Shown: positions 13,094 through 26,037, counted from the first letter of the stretch. The stretch: 64,000 bases of DNA from Ulota crispa (GCA_963920765.1 OY987245.1:12230727-12294726); one strand, 5' to 3'. Numbers and translations are program-made. Notes: generated from the letters alone by a model not told the origin.

Positions 13094-13351
13094 CATTACA
13101 AGAAAAAAGGCCATTTTTTACTAAGGATTTTGACTACCAAAATAGTACAACAACTAAGACTATTTGACTAGTCTAGTATCAGTCAAGTGGTTTAATTTAT
13201 GACTACTTGTAGTCATAAATTAAATTATTCATGACTAATTAAATTATTTATGACTACATGTGGTCATGTTGACTAGTCAATTAGTCTTAGTCGTGTTAGT
13301 CTTTTTTGTAGTCAAAATCCTTAGTCAAAAATGGCCCTTTTCCTTGTAGTG
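13094..13351. mobile_element. Non-autonomous CACTA MITE with CTC target duplication
   Basis: The element begins CATTACAAGAAAAAAGGCCA and ends with the inverse, TGGCCCTTTTCCTTGTAGTG. This is the CACTACAAGAAAA terminus of plant CACTA transposons with one change. It is flanked by CTC on both sides (13091-13093 and 13352-13354), the 3-bp duplication expected of the superfamily. The 258-bp body is almost entirely palindromic (repeats of 'gactagtc', 'gactac' and 'ttagtcata'), so it would fold into one long hairpin. It needs a transposase from elsewhere. Confidence 0.9.
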
Positions 13352-13354
13352 CTC

Positions 13355-14102
13355 ACACTTGGAAATGTTATTGTTGTTGAGGTCAAACAACAAGCAGCAA
13401 GTGAAAAGGAAGTGATGAGTTGCAAGATTTTGGTAGTTAACTAAGTTACAAAGGGTAACTACAACATTATAGGTGTGCCCTTATTAATAATCACTTTTAT
13501 AATTTCATGCTTGTGTTTGCAAGTTTCCTTTAAAACTTTGTCATTTCAAGTACATATGCATTGAACCCTTGATTGAACCAAATGAGTGAATTGAAGCATT
13601 GTTCCATATTATTCCAAGTGTATTTGACTCCATTCCTACACAACAGAGAGGGAATAAACTCAACCTATGTCTATTGCCACATGTGGTCATGTTACAAAGT
13701 TGATTGAAGAACTAGAGAATGGCACAAATACTAAAGATTTCAATGTCACTCCTCCCATATATATGCCTACTATTTGTAGCTTGAGACCCAATTCATGGAT
13801 GTTATAATCATAGGATTGTTGTCACGTGCTCCCATTACAATATTAAATAATGCAAACAAGGTGATTCTCCATAAACTTAATGCAATTTTTTTTATAAAAA
13901 CTTTTGTAACTTGTGTCAAAGTTCTCTCTTTCATTGCAAAAACTTGCCCTACACGCTTCTAGATTGCACAATGCCACTACATGTGCATCAATCTTTTTGT
14001 TGTTCAATTTAAACATGCGTGAAAACATCCAAATTTAATACCTCATCTCCTACCTCATATGTTCTTAAAAAAACCTCTTCATTTCTTAATTCTACTTTTA
14101 TA
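13355..14102. other. Spacer with no recognised feature
   Basis: AT-rich DNA between two MITEs. Short open frames show no coding character. Confidence 0.4.
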
Positions 14103-14457
14103 CTCCCTTTGTCCCAAAATGATCTTCCGGTTGACCTTTATTTAGTGTCCCAAAATGATCTTGTTGGAGGAGGAAGGGAGCTAGTGACACTTGCACATAG
14201 TCCAAAAGCATGAACATGCTAACCAATCCCATGCTATCAAGTGAGTGACCACTAGTACTCTTCAAAAATGCCTCAAAAATTCAAATTTCAAGCACTTTGA
14301 AACCACACTTTGAAAACTAATTTGAGACTCAAAATTTCAAAACAATAGGAGGACATCAAACTCTATTCATAAGTCTCTTTTTTTTGAAAAGTGATTCTTT
14401 TCAAGCTTAATCTATAACATTTTGTGTAACAAGAAGTTCATTTTGGGACAGAGGGAG
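14103..14457. mobile_element. Stowaway-like (Tc1/mariner) MITE
   Basis: The left end is CTCCCTTTGTCCCAAAATGA and the right end is the complement of TCATTTTGGGACAGAGGGAG, both close to the Stowaway terminus CTCCCTCCGTCCC. TA dinucleotides flank it (14101-14102 and 14458-14459), as expected for mariner-type insertion. A second copy of the 'gtcccaaaatgatctt' motif lies just inside the left end, at about 14147. Confidence 0.85.
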
Positions 14458-14629
14458 TATTAAATAGGTTTATGCCAATCTTTTGGTTTGTGCTTTAGAA
14501 AACTTCCAAAACTTGTTGGTTATAATTCCATACAAAACAGCTTTGAAATTGTTTTGCCTAAAAGTGGAGCACTAAGAGCACTAAACTTGCTCACTCTTCA
14601 TTTTTCCACATGCCATTGACACACCCTAT

Positions 14630-14657
14630 TTTAGGGTTTAAGGTTTAGGGTTTAGGC
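14630..14657 (+). repeat. Short TTTAGGG telomere-like run
   Basis: About four degenerate units of the Arabidopsis-type heptamer TTTAGGG. Similar short runs occur at about 15268-15282 and 16236-16292. Such runs are common in plant promoters and introns (telo-box), so this is not evidence of a chromosome end. Confidence 0.6.
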
Positions 14658-15433
14658 CCAACCCTGCCAATCAATCGACATGTCTTTTTCTTCCAAACCT
14701 CCACACATCTCTGATTGCATACATGTCCTGCCCTTTCAAAACCTTCGCTCATTTCAGCTCACTTCTTTGACAGAAAATTCTACATTCAATAGTCTGCCTC
14801 TGCGGAAATGTTCTGGAACACAAGATTCTGCACTTAATGCGTTGAGGCGGTCAGGTTAATATTTTTACTGTAAAAAAGAGGTGAAAAGGGAAAGAAAGCT
14901 CTTCGCCATGGAAAGTTCTTCCATGTGTAAATATGGGCATGGCAAAGACAATGACGATGACGGTCACTACTTTTCGAACTCTCACTCTCTTCTTTGTTCT
15001 TTCTTTCTTTAAAGCAGTGCATTCTTTGTCATATCCAAATGTGACAATTCTCAGATTTGTTCAAAAGTTTAGGTCAAACCCTTTGAACGATCTACTCAGA
15101 TCGCTACATTTGTTTAAAATGGTGAAATTTGAGGACATTGGCACCCTTTTAAACATTGTTTATCTATGCAAGCTGAGTGTCTTGGGTGAACGTTGTAGCT
15201 GAAGCAGGTGTCTCTTGTTTGTTGGATTTATTGCTTGAAGTTGAGAATCTGACAAACTAAAAAGTTTCAGGGTTTAGGGTTCCATTTGACTTGCTTACTA
15301 ATTTCATGTCATATCCACACCAACCGTACTTTCTAGAGGTTTGTTTACTTGAGTTTCAGTGTTTTGAACATGCCTCGGTAATGCATATGAGCTCTTGAGC
15401 TTGATAGGGGTTACAAAGCCTTAATTACATCTC

Positions 15434-15497
15434 CACTAAGGCTGGGGTTAGGATTAGGGCTAGAATTAGGGTTAGGATTAGGGTTAGGGCTAGGGCT
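15434..15497 (+). repeat. Degenerate TTAGGG-type interstitial telomere-like repeat
   Basis: About ten hexameric units of the form (G)GGTTA, GGATTA, GGGCTA or GAATTA. The period is six, so it is nearer TTAGGG than the TTTAGGG heptamer at 14630. It lies about 240 bp upstream of the candidate gene at 15676. Confidence 0.6.
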
Positions 15498-15675
15498 ATG
15501 TGTTCCTATACTTTTGAAGTGGGAAAAAACAAAGACAGAGAGTGGTCATGTGAATCTCGAATACCTCTCCTATCTCGCATGAATATGAACCTTTATGATT
15601 TCATCATGGTTGGGGTTGGCTGATATTGACTACTGCTTTCCAATTCAATTTGCGAGTTTTCTATGACATTTGCAT

Positions 15676-17249
15676 ATGGCAGAGTCAAAGTTAAGTGAGA
15701 TTAATCCTGACCAAGGGAATTGCCCAGTTGCTTTTTATAAATGGATTGTTTCACTGAGTAGAAGCTCACCATTCGGTTTGATAAACCCTAAAACCAGTTG
15801 TGATGAAGTTTGAACTGGTGAAGGGTTGATGGGGCCTCTCCAGAGGACTTTGGCGTTAGCAAATGGGCAATGGACATCATCGATGCCATTCTGGAGAGGG
15901 CATTTTGCCCGCCTCCCAAGGTGTCCTTCATGGACAGATATCTCCACCATCAGTACATCCTGTTGGAAACTGATGTGGACGAAGCAGGCCATGCACCAAA
16001 AACGATAACAGAGGACGTGTTTCCAGGGAACCCAAATCCATTTCACACGTTCAACCTCGAAGGAACGGTAATCGATGCTTCTCGTTACATTTGCAAGTTT
16101 TCGCAAATTTGGCCAAGTTTTTTATGATTGTGCAACACTTGCATATCTAGGTCTGTCCTAGTTTTTGTTGTTGGCAATTGGGAGACTGGGTTTGTTATGA
16201 ATCACATTGGAATTTGAACCTGAATTCACAAACACAGGGTTAATGGTTTAGGATTTAGGATTTAGGTTTTTTGAGGATTTAGGGTTAGGGGTGCTTGCTT
16301 ACTGTATCTGAGTGGATCTTTGGTCCAGTCTGAGTGGATCCTTGGTCCATTGAAATCATCGTGTTGTTGCTCGTGTTTATTAGATCAAAAATAGAAGCTG
16401 CATTCATGAGTTTGATGGTCGGTATTTGTATCACTTGGAGCTTTTCACTTGTAAAAGTGCGTTCTTTGAAACATCACTTTAGAGCTTTGGAAGGAAATCA
16501 CTTCAGGTATGAGAGCTGAATTTGTTATGAGGTTTCAAGCTGAGAGTTTGTAGGTCACTATTGAAGGTGGTGAGAATGATAGTAGACAAAACCATTGCTG
16601 TTCAAAGATGAGTAAACATAAACACTTAGCCAAGTCTTGCTTACTCCCAACCAACTCGCTAACTGAAAGCCAACTAAAGCAGATGAATAGATCAATTGCT
16701 AATGATGAACAAGGGTCAATCTAGGAGATTAGATTAGGCTCCCAACGGTTTTAACATTCTCTAGCTTGTGTTCAGAATATTTACAAAATTGGCCACTCTA
16801 TAGAACTCAAGGTTTTAGGATTTAAAGCCCAGGGCTTACACTTTGCTAAAATTGTGACATCCTCTAGAATCAAGTACTAGTATATTTCTAAGGCGCTTGA
16901 ATAGGGTCCCATTACACAAAATTTTGCTAATTAAGCAAAATCTGGCATTGTTTGCGATTATTCTGTTGTTTGTGAGCATGGTTTTCCTGTGCATGAGCAG
17001 ATATCTACGGAGAAAAAAAGGCCTGTCAAGGGATGGAGCATCTGGGACTCCACTTTGGAGAAGGAGCGACAGCTCTACATCTCCACAGATTTGCTAAATA
17101 AGAGGCTCATGGAGCAGTATTTTCAGCAAGGCCGGACTCTGCCAGTGTTTCGAGATGAGCGCCTCAAGTGCAAGATGTACCCCATGTTCGTCAGAAACGA
17201 TGTCTCCAAGCAAGAGATGCATCTCAATTTTGATCAAGAGATGGAATAG
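15676..17249 (+). CDS. Candidate gene of unknown function, at least two exons
   Basis: I do not recognise the product. An ATG at 15676 opens a 43-codon frame including CPVAFYKWIVSLSRSSPFGL, which ends at a TGA at about 15808. A second frame (about 15822-16067) reads GASPEDFGVSKWAMDIIDAI and later NPNPFHTFNLEGT, and ends at a donor (ACG|GTAATC). A third block (17001-17249) follows an acceptor (ATGAGCAG) in the same phase and reads GWSIWDSTLEKERQLYIST to a TAG. Blocks two and three join phase 0 to phase 0 across a 933-bp intron. Block one differs by one frame, so there is either a small unseen intron or a frameshift. Composition is richer in G+C than the surroundings, which supports coding. It may be a decayed gene. 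Confidence 0.45.
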
Positions 17250-17529
17250 TGAGTGTAGTACAATGGGGCTTGGATAAGATCAATGCCTTGGGCAAGGGAA
17301 AATCATTGACCATATCCAAGCATTGACCTTAAACAAAATACTTCATTTAACTAAGCTGTGTACACAAAAACAAACACTCTGTTTAATTAAGCCCAATATA
17401 CAAAAAAGAGGATGGGATCTTGATACTACCCAAACGTTTCTCTCACAAAGGTTGACCTTATCTGAACATTGTTGTACTTCCTTTGTAAATCTTGTAGAAG
17501 AATACGCATATATAAAATCCCTTGTGATC

Positions 17530-17586
17530 TCACTTTTTCCCATCATCACTTTTCTTCTCACTTTTTCCCATCATCACTTTTCTTCT
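17530..17586 (+). repeat. Two tandem copies of a 28-bp unit
   Basis: The unit CACTTTTTCCCATCATCACT plus TTTCTTCT is repeated twice without change. It lies in pyrimidine-rich DNA, with a further T/C-rich tract at 17735-17885. Confidence 0.85.
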
Positions 17587-20500
17587 CACAAGTGGGAGCA
17601 AGTGCTTAGAACATGGTTTTGACAACGTTACTATATATACAATCTTATACAATTTTTAAGGACAATTGGTTACAATCACATGATTCTAATTACACAAAGT
17701 ATGCCTTGTCTGTGCTTTGCACTATCTTGCTTGCTTTTTTTTTTCTCTCTTTTTGTTATTTTGTCTTGTTCCAAATTGTTCCTCTCTTTGCCTTCCTCTT
17801 TCACTTTCCCTCTTCCTTTCCTTCCCCCTCAAATTTTTGGTGGCTTTTCAACCTACCTTTTCCTCTCCCTCCCTCCTTTCTAATAGAGAATTTCATTTTT
17901 TTTGTGTTGATAGAAAATTTTAAATTTCCCGTGACAGACAAACATGTGATGCTTTATAATAAAGATTTCAATGTTGTTCTAAGTTGCATTTCTAACTAAC
18001 CAATGCAAGAGGTGTTGAAACAATTCACACTTTGAAAGTGTCCTTTAGTATAGAAGTACATACTGGATTCTTCAACGTATTGATAGTGAATATGTCAAGG
18101 TGAAGACACTTTTAGAACTTTATACTATTCCAACTTCATAAATTCATAATCAATTCTACAAAAGTTTCATTTTTTTTAATAAACATGAAGCAGAAGTAGC
18201 TTTCATTTTCCTCTCAAAGGAAACTCACCAAGAAATGTTTGAAGGTGTGCAAGCTTGCCAAAAAGTTGGATTGCACTTTAAAATGTGATGGTTTTAGCAT
18301 CTCCTACAATATTGCCTTGCAACAAGGATATTTTTGCAAGTTTCCTAAGAGATGAATGAAGAAATGGACTAGGGTAACTTGAAAGTAGGGCCTTGTTTTT
18401 AGAGGTTCTATGCCAAGATTGGTGAGGAATGTTATTTGCCATAGTGAGGCTCCACTTTTACATTACTAGTTATAACTTCAATGATAATTCTATTCAATCA
18501 TGTTCAATCAAGAACTTAAAATTATTGACTTCATGACACTACACGCGACAAGGAAACAATGTCAATTTGAACATTTTTTTGTCATTGCAGATGTTTTTTT
18601 GTCATTTTAGACACATTTAATCAATTGGGACATGGCAATTTGGACATTTTTTCTTATGGTGAAGTAACAAGATTATAAAAATATAACCATGGCCTCTATA
18701 TCCATTGTTTGGTTGCCATTCTACAAATGGGCTCTATGACGGCTGTTTTGAATCTCATACATGGGGTTGTAATTAGTTATTATCTTAATTCCATGTTAAG
18801 TTGTTATTTAGAACTTTTTTGAGAGTTTGTTCCTTTCTTTATAGAATAAAAGTCAAATACCAACCCCTTTCTAGGCTTGGCTAGAGGGACCTCACGTAGA
18901 TTTTTTGGAATTAATGTAATTCATTCTTTTTAAAGGTGTTGTATAAAAAGCTTACCTTTATTAAAAGTTGTACTCTAAATGTCTTTGCTAGAAGTTTTTA
19001 AATTTGTCATTGAAGGTTCTGATAGTGTTTGAGTTCCTCATTAACATCAAATTCACAAAAATTCACATGGCAGATGAGATTGTCATAAGTTGTGGTATTT
19101 TCTTAAGTTCAAGAAAGACTGATCAAAATCTATATAATTGATACTTGATGTTGTCCAAATATCATTGATAATTATCCAATTTTTTTTTGGAGGTATGAGC
19201 AAACTATCAAGAGATCGATGCCCTTCAACATCAAGAAGTCTTTTTTCACCATTTTATAGACATAATTCAAAATTGCATGAATTATTTAAATGTAGTTATA
19301 AACACAATTTATAGTAATTAATATAAGTGTGTTTGTGATTTGTAAAAAAAGTATGTTCATATTCAAATTATCCACTTGCACAAAAAAATGGTCAATATTG
19401 CATATAAATTGCATATGAACTATGTAATCCATTGTTAACATGGTTGATTTTGGCCAAATTACCTAACATTGAGGAGCATGTCATACAACGTCCCAAGTCC
19501 CCCTCCATTGCAAATTTTGGTTCAAGTGTTGAAAAAAAGAGAACAATGAAAAAAAGTTGTAAAATTATTGAATGTCATGCAAAAAAGTTGTTGGAGTTCT
19601 GCTTCTAAGATAGATTTCGATTTTTAGACATAATTTGTCACAGTTTTTAATAGTACATGTGTACATAAATTGAAGAATGGATAAACTATATTTGGTTGTA
19701 AAAATGTGCAAATAGAAAATGATTGGACTTAGATAATTCAAAAAGAGTCCATTGGAGTTGAACAATTCCAAGATTAAAACAAGTGCAGTGTAGTCATACA
19801 AGTCCAAAGTAGGACCAAGATTTGGAATTCAACAAATGATTTTAATTAGAAGTGCTAGAAAAATATCAATAATAGAAAATAGCTTTTTGTCACTGTCTAG
19901 AATTGATCAATATCTTTCTTATAAGATGGAGCTTAAGGGAAAAAAAAAGATAATAAAATTTAAAAAAATCTCTCTTATAGGTTAAGCTCTTTTGTTTGTC
20001 ATCATTTATTTGTTTTGTGATAAATTTTGTTGCAGATTTTAGAAGATTTGTAACAACTCTTGATACAAAGTCCCATTTTTAAAGCGCTAAACTTTTTAAA
20101 TGTATGTATGTGTAGGCATTTCAAAGTAAACCAAGACTAAAACTTGAGGGTTCATATGAACCTATAGTCTCAAATTTTATGAACTAGTGTTCTCGAATGT
20201 GCATGATTTTAGCAAAATATCTTGAAATTGTATTTTTTAGGTGCAACAAACAAGAAAATCACAATGCTAAATTGGAATGCACAAGATATTGAGCAGTTTT
20301 GCCGCTCTTGGGAAAATTTAGTTTAGCAACCTTGCTATGTCAAGTCTATTTTTGGAGCAAATATATTCTTAAAATGTAAAACTTAGTCCAACCTACATTG
20401 TTGCTGATTGAATAAAAACACAGGCATTCAAAGTTATTATTGTAAAAAGTAGTTTCTTAGGGCCTTGTTACACTAGAGATGAGAATCCTTGAAGAGCAAA

Positions 20501-22856
20501 ATTTTGGCCAATGACAACTACAGTTCTCAATTCTGTAGTTTTCACGGGCTGAAATTTGGTTCTCCATTGTTTCATTGTTTCTCCCCTCTAGTTAAAGAGG
20601 GCCTTGGATGTAATAGAAACTATAAAATTAAACCATTCTTCTCTTTCTTGTTTAATCAACCAACGTAATGTACAACACATGGAATTAATTCATTCCATGT
20701 CTAAATTGTGGGAATAGTCCACAGCATGACATCTGTAACACTTGAAAATAAAAACATATAGGGTCAATTGAAACGGCTGATCCGGAGCAGCCTTTGTAAA
20801 AGATTGTGTCGGAATATGTCCAGGGCCATTTGGACTTTGGAGCCAAAACTTTGTTACAATTTCAAACCCTCATTCAATCCAGTTTTTTTTTGTCTCTCTA
20901 GCCCATTTTCTTATATTTTTGATGCAAATACTCTTACCTCCATTTCATCAAATTGGCCATACAGAAAGATTGTTCTTAGACAAGTCAAGCATCACTTTGA
21001 CAATTCAAGCATTACTTTGACAAAACATCACCTTGAAGTACTCTATTCATCATCAAGAATATGGGCTTCCAAGGTTTGACTAAAGATCACCTCAAAGTAC
21101 CCGGGAGATTTTGAACTTCCTTGGTAAAAATTTTACACTTCTTATTTTCGATTGGCTTTTTTTAATGCATGCACCCAATATTGTCTACCTTAAAATCTAG
21201 CCAATTTTTACATGCTTGATTCAAATTCCAATCAACTTTTTTGGCATGTCATTTGGGTTGCTTTCTTTTGTTTTTTGGATCTCCCCGCTCATGCCTCAAA
21301 GCACTATATTCATCATCTAGAATATAGACTTTAGACCACTTATGAGGTAAAAGGAAAATGAAGTTGCAATGTTCTCGGGTTTAATTACGAGTGAGTTGAT
21401 TTAATTTGCAAAGAAAACGTACTAGAAAAATACTAGTCTCAAATCTTTTGAAAAATCGCATGGTTTTTGTTTTTTGTTTTTTAATAGAAATAAGAATAAT
21501 AGCAATATAAGAAATGAGTGTTTGTGTGGGTGTACCCATTTTTCACCAAACTAGACACAACAGTACTGCAAAACTTCTGACTAAAGTGTAGAGTATATTA
21601 ACTTACTGCTTGACCCAAATGGACAGCTTTTTTGACTAGAGCAATAATGTTTGCAGCTCAAGAAATATCCATCATGGCTGGCTGTTTGCAAACAACAACA
21701 AATAGAAGAAGGTTCTAGAACAAAAGATATTTCGATAATTGGCACAAAAATATGTATGCTTTTCTCGTTCCCAACAGAATTTTTTACTGATATTTTTTAT
21801 TTTTTATTTATTTCTCCACAAGTCATGCAATGAGTACAGTCTGTGCCAAAGTTTGGAGGGAATCGGCATTTTAGTATATTTTTGTCCAATTTGAATTACA
21901 AAAATACTAGTTGAAACTGTAAAAATCGGTTGAAATTTGAAACTACCTTATAAAAAAATTGGCCAAATTTTTCATAAAGGTTAATTATAGTATACAAGTG
22001 TAGGTAAGGTAGGCGCACCAAGGTGGAAATGAGGGTTTTGGAGTAGGTAAAACAATTGACCAACTTTGAAAAAATACTATAAGTTAGGAAGTGGAAACCA
22101 AAAATATTGGCATCAGTTTCAAGGTTCCCAAATTGCAAGCATCTTTTCACAAAGATTTTCAAAGTCTAAAATCACTGAAATTGTAGGAACTATGTGTAAG
22201 AGATGCTAAAAGCAAGGCTTGTTGGTTCTTGAATAGTGAGATGGGTACTCAAAACCATCATGCAAGTCACCCACAACCATCACTTTATCATCCATAAGTA
22301 TCACTTAATTACCCATAACCATTTGATTTATATTTGTTAGTTCTTGACAATGTCAGATAACGCCCATGGGGACATGACGGGGATGGATGCGCCTACCTTA
22401 CATGTATCTACTAGACCCTAAGTTATTTCAAGCTCAATTACAATTTTTTTGTTTTGTACCCACGTGCTCACACTTCTTCCAAGTTACCATAGTAACTTAC
22501 AAATCCTCACATGCCATTTCCCTACCTTTTCTTCTCCCTTTCTTTCTCAATTTTCTTTTAATGCTTTTTCCTCCCCTCCCCTTTCTTTAAATTCCAAAAA
22601 TTGAGAAACATACATACATTCAATGCTATAAAGAGTTTTAAACTTATAATGTTTTCAATTATTAAAATTGAAAATTTTCAATATTTTTTATAATTTCAAT
22701 GAGTTTTTACAATTCCGATGACTCTTCACAATTCTAATTACTTTTTACAGCTCCATTGATTCTTCACCATCCATTTGGGTGCCTTTTCCTCTCCTATTGT
22801 CACTTTTAACCCACCCTTTAGGTGCCTTTTCCTCTCCTTCCCTCTTCTCTATCACA
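17587..22856. other. Long AT-rich spacer
   Basis: No gene is supported. Open frames at 17613-17999 (overlapping a T/C-rich tract), 20768 and 22387 read low-complexity Phe/Leu/Pro/Ser peptides and look like chance. A partly duplicated segment with 'actctattcatcatcaagaa' near 21040 and its relative near 21308 suggests old repeat DNA. T/C-rich blocks at 17735-17885 and 22510-22590 are similar in style. Confidence 0.5.
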
Positions 22857-22859
22857 TCT

Positions 22860-24661
22860 TGTGGTGCCCTTAAACAACCATAGGGCATAGTATATACGCT
22901 GACTTCTAATCATAATTTGCTACCAATAAGAAATTTTAATTTGGGATCTCAAGTAGCTCACTAGAATCACATTGATTTATTCTCCAACTTCTTTGTTGGT
23001 CTCAAATGCAGTAGAGGTGTGGATCCATTCCAAATACAAGAAAAATACCTTGTATTGTACTAGTTGCAAAGGGCCTTTCAGTTGTTTAAGGGTTAACCTC
23101 TAAAGGCCCAAGCCCATTTTTTTGAAAAAACACACAAATTTGCAATCTTTAGTCATTTGATCCCAAGAACAACAATTTTGTTAATTTTACAAATCTTACC
23201 ATAGGTTCTTGCATTAGACATATGCAAGACAATGTAGTGAAGTTTTCATGGAGTTAAACCATACGGATTGAGAGATATAAGCATCTAAAGTTGGTACAAA
23301 TAATTTTTTTGACCTCTTCCCCAAATATTCAAGTCCCTTTGATCGCATATTGTAAACAACTTTTGCACTATGGATGTAGGAGAGATTTTCCCAACATGCT
23401 CTATATCATGTTAGGCATATTTTCACAAGTTTTCAAAGCCAACAAAGACTTGGAATACTCCCTTCATGAGTTTGCATTGCAAGCACGTGTTGGAAAATCT
23501 CACTACACAAAGATTTTTGCAAACCAAATTTCCCGTAATTTTTGTTGATAGATTAAAGTTTCCAATAGTGGCTTTGGAGGTTTTGATTTTATTAAAACCC
23601 ACAAAAAAAACCCCCAAAACTCTAATTGCTATTGCAATTCAAAAGTTAGTGTATCTATTAAATACAAAAATGAATTTATCTAATACACTACTACTTTCTT
23701 GACTGCTTTCAAAGTCTAGATTTCACAAATCTAACAAGGTCTTGCACTCACATTTATGTAAGAAGATGTGATGAATTTCTTGTGAGTTTTGATTGTACTA
23801 ATTGAGAGACATGATCATCTGAAGTTAGCATATATATATATATATAAAATCTTTGCCCAAACTTTTAAGGTCCCTTTGATCGCATGTTGTGGACATTTTT
23901 TGCAACACAAGTATAGTAAAGATTTTTTCAACATGCTCTAAATCATGTTGGGCATATCTCCACAATAAGTTGAAACTCTTTGTACTTGTAAGCAAAGAGA
24001 TCTTAGGAAAAAATCTACAAAAATGGATTGGAATTATCATTTGTCAAAAAACGCAAATAACACCCAAAGTTGACCATTGTTTGACATTTTGAGCCCAATG
24101 TTTGTTGGTTTATGGTGTCTTGCAATGTAGGACTTGCAGTGTGGGACATGGTGTGAGTGACCTCCTTGATTGTGCCAAAGGAATTTTACTCATAATCCAT
24201 ATTGGAGATTGGTTATTCACTTAACTACTAGTAGTAGAAAATTGTGTTGGAACCCACCTTTTTATATAAGGTAGTTCTTGTTGAGTTCCTTGTTTCCAAT
24301 ACAAAATTTTGCTTTGTATAGCAAAATTTTCCCTTGGAAACAAGGAACTCAACAAGAACTACCTTATATAAAAAGGTGGGTTCCAACACAATTTTCCACT
24401 AGTTGAAATTAACCAATTGTTGGGACCTTTAACCTCAAAGGACATAGCGTGCCGTTGTGACCAGCAAAATATGAGGTATTCTTTTTGTATTTGGACTAGA
24501 TTCACACCTTTACTACATTTGAGATTAACAAAAAAGTAGGAGAATAGATCTAAGCCGTTCTAGTGAGCTACTTGAGATCCCAAATTAAAACTTCTTTTTG
24601 GTAGCAAATGCTAGTTGTACAATAGCATATATTCTATGCCCTATGGTCCTTTAAGGGTTAA
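22860..24661. repeat. Large inverted-repeat cluster enclosing a TTAA-flanked element
   Basis: The segment at 22860-23060 (with 'gggatctcaagtagctcact') is the reverse complement of 24480-24650 ('agtgagctacttgagatccc'), and a third, direct-oriented copy of the latter lies at 25525-25730. Inside, an element begins TTAACCTCTAAAGGCCC at 23093 and ends with the complement of TTAACCCTTAAAGGACC at 24661. The interior has a diverged direct duplication (about 23310-23415 and 23865-23975, both with 'ccctttgatcgcat'). Confidence 0.6.
24237..24396. repeat. Perfect 63-bp inverted repeat with 34-nt loop
   Basis: The arms 24237-24299 and 24334-24396 are exact reverse complements over 63 bp (beginning GAAAATTGTGTTGGAACCCA). 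The loop is 34 nt and itself contains the small inverted pair 'caaaatttt...gcaaaatttt'. A transcript would form a long, fully paired hairpin. Perfect identity of the arms, in a region where other repeats have diverged, implies a recent origin or active homogenisation. Confidence 0.95.
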
Positions 24662-24963
24662 TGGAGACTTTTTTTAAGAAACAATAAGCACATTGTTGTC
24701 CCCCTTACATTGAAGAATATGAGGAGGGAAGATGCTACAATGGCCGTAATTTGTCAAAACTAACAAATTTTTGACAAAAAAAGAAAAACTTTGATGTTGT
24801 ACCTTAGCTTCCACACATAGTTAAACCACCACAATGAAGCCCTACAACAAACAACCCTACTACCCTAGTTAAGTTTTCTTTTTGAATGTTGTGCACTTTT
24901 GTTAAAGAGCAAGCAAAGTGAAACAAATCATCAATTATGGTGCATGGAGCTTACAAACGCTTG

Positions 24964-25236
24964 CATAACATTTAGTAGCACTAGTAAAGGCTGCCCTCCC
25001 TCCAAGAGAATGGTGTGGAATATTCCACACCCTTCTTTAGCTATGGAGACACTTGGCTGAATTTGTCAGAGTTTATGAAAAGGAGGCTTAGTTCAGTGCG
25101 CACACGTCGAGGGGGCAAGATGTGTCAGAAAATTAAAATTATTTTTATTTTTATTATTATTATTATTATTATTTATCAAGATGAAGTTCACGGATGATAC
25201 TTGAAGAGAGGAAAAGGCAACCTCTCTTCAGGCTAC
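24964..25236. mobile_element. MITE with ATAACATTTAGTAGC termini (copy 1)
   Basis: The ends are ATAACATTTAGTAGC and the complement, GCTACTGAATGTTAT (one mismatch). A palindrome, GTGTGGAATATTCCACAC, lies near the left end, an ATT microsatellite (25147-25171) near the middle, and a second inverted pair 'gaagagagg...cctctcttc' near the right end. A second, inverted copy lies at 49868-50260. No target duplication was clear. Confidence 0.75.
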
Positions 25237-26037
25237 TGAATGTTATGTGCCACTATCATTAATTGAGAAGTTGTTGCCTTTGCTATAACTCAAAAAATGT
25301 CAGTTGTTTGAGGCGCAATCAAAGAATCACAAGTGTGGCGTGCATGCGTGCATTGTTTTGGAATTGAGAAAATGCAACAAAGTGCATGACTAGGGCAAGA
25401 GAATAAAAGTTGCCATGATGCATGAGGATATAACTTAACTATAAGATTAGGACAAGTTTTTATATATGTCTATCCACCATCTACTACTGTAGTCTATAAA
25501 TGTTGGCCGGACCTGTGGCACTGCAACCACTACAATACAAGGTTTTATTCTTGTATTTGAAATAGATTTACACCTTTGTTACATTTGAGATCAGCAAGGA
25601 AGTTGGAGAATAGATCAAAACGGTTCTAGTGAGCTACTTGAGATCCCAAATTAAAATTTCTTATTGGTAGCAAATGCCAATTATACGATATTGCATATAC
25701 TATGCGTCTATGCCCTATGGTCATTTAATGGTAAATAATTCAAAAATTACAATATGATGTTTACTTTTCTCTAAATCAAGGTGGTTTTATACTACAAGTC
25801 ATAGCTAGTTTTTGGTGTTTGACACTTCTAATGCTAGATTTTCATTAATTGATTCTCTAAAAACATCCGCAAGGCTATTATACTTGGAGCCAAGGCTAGT
25901 CCAAATTTGCAAGACCTATTATGATATTTTAAAAACAAGACCAATTTTAATTCTAAAAATTGGATAGTTCAAAAATGATAAGACAATTCTTGAACCTAGA
26001 GTCAATGTTGATATTTTTTTAAATGATCATTTGAATA

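Noticed and set aside
14933-15202. Possible secreted small protein (signal-peptide-like start)
   Set aside because: Only 89 codons, AT-rich, no splice or domain support; the hydrophobic stretch lies in a T-rich tract.
17613-17999. Hydrophobic 128-codon frame that looks like a membrane protein
   Set aside because: The Phe/Leu/Ser/Pro run comes from a T/C-rich tract; neighbouring frames give similar peptides.
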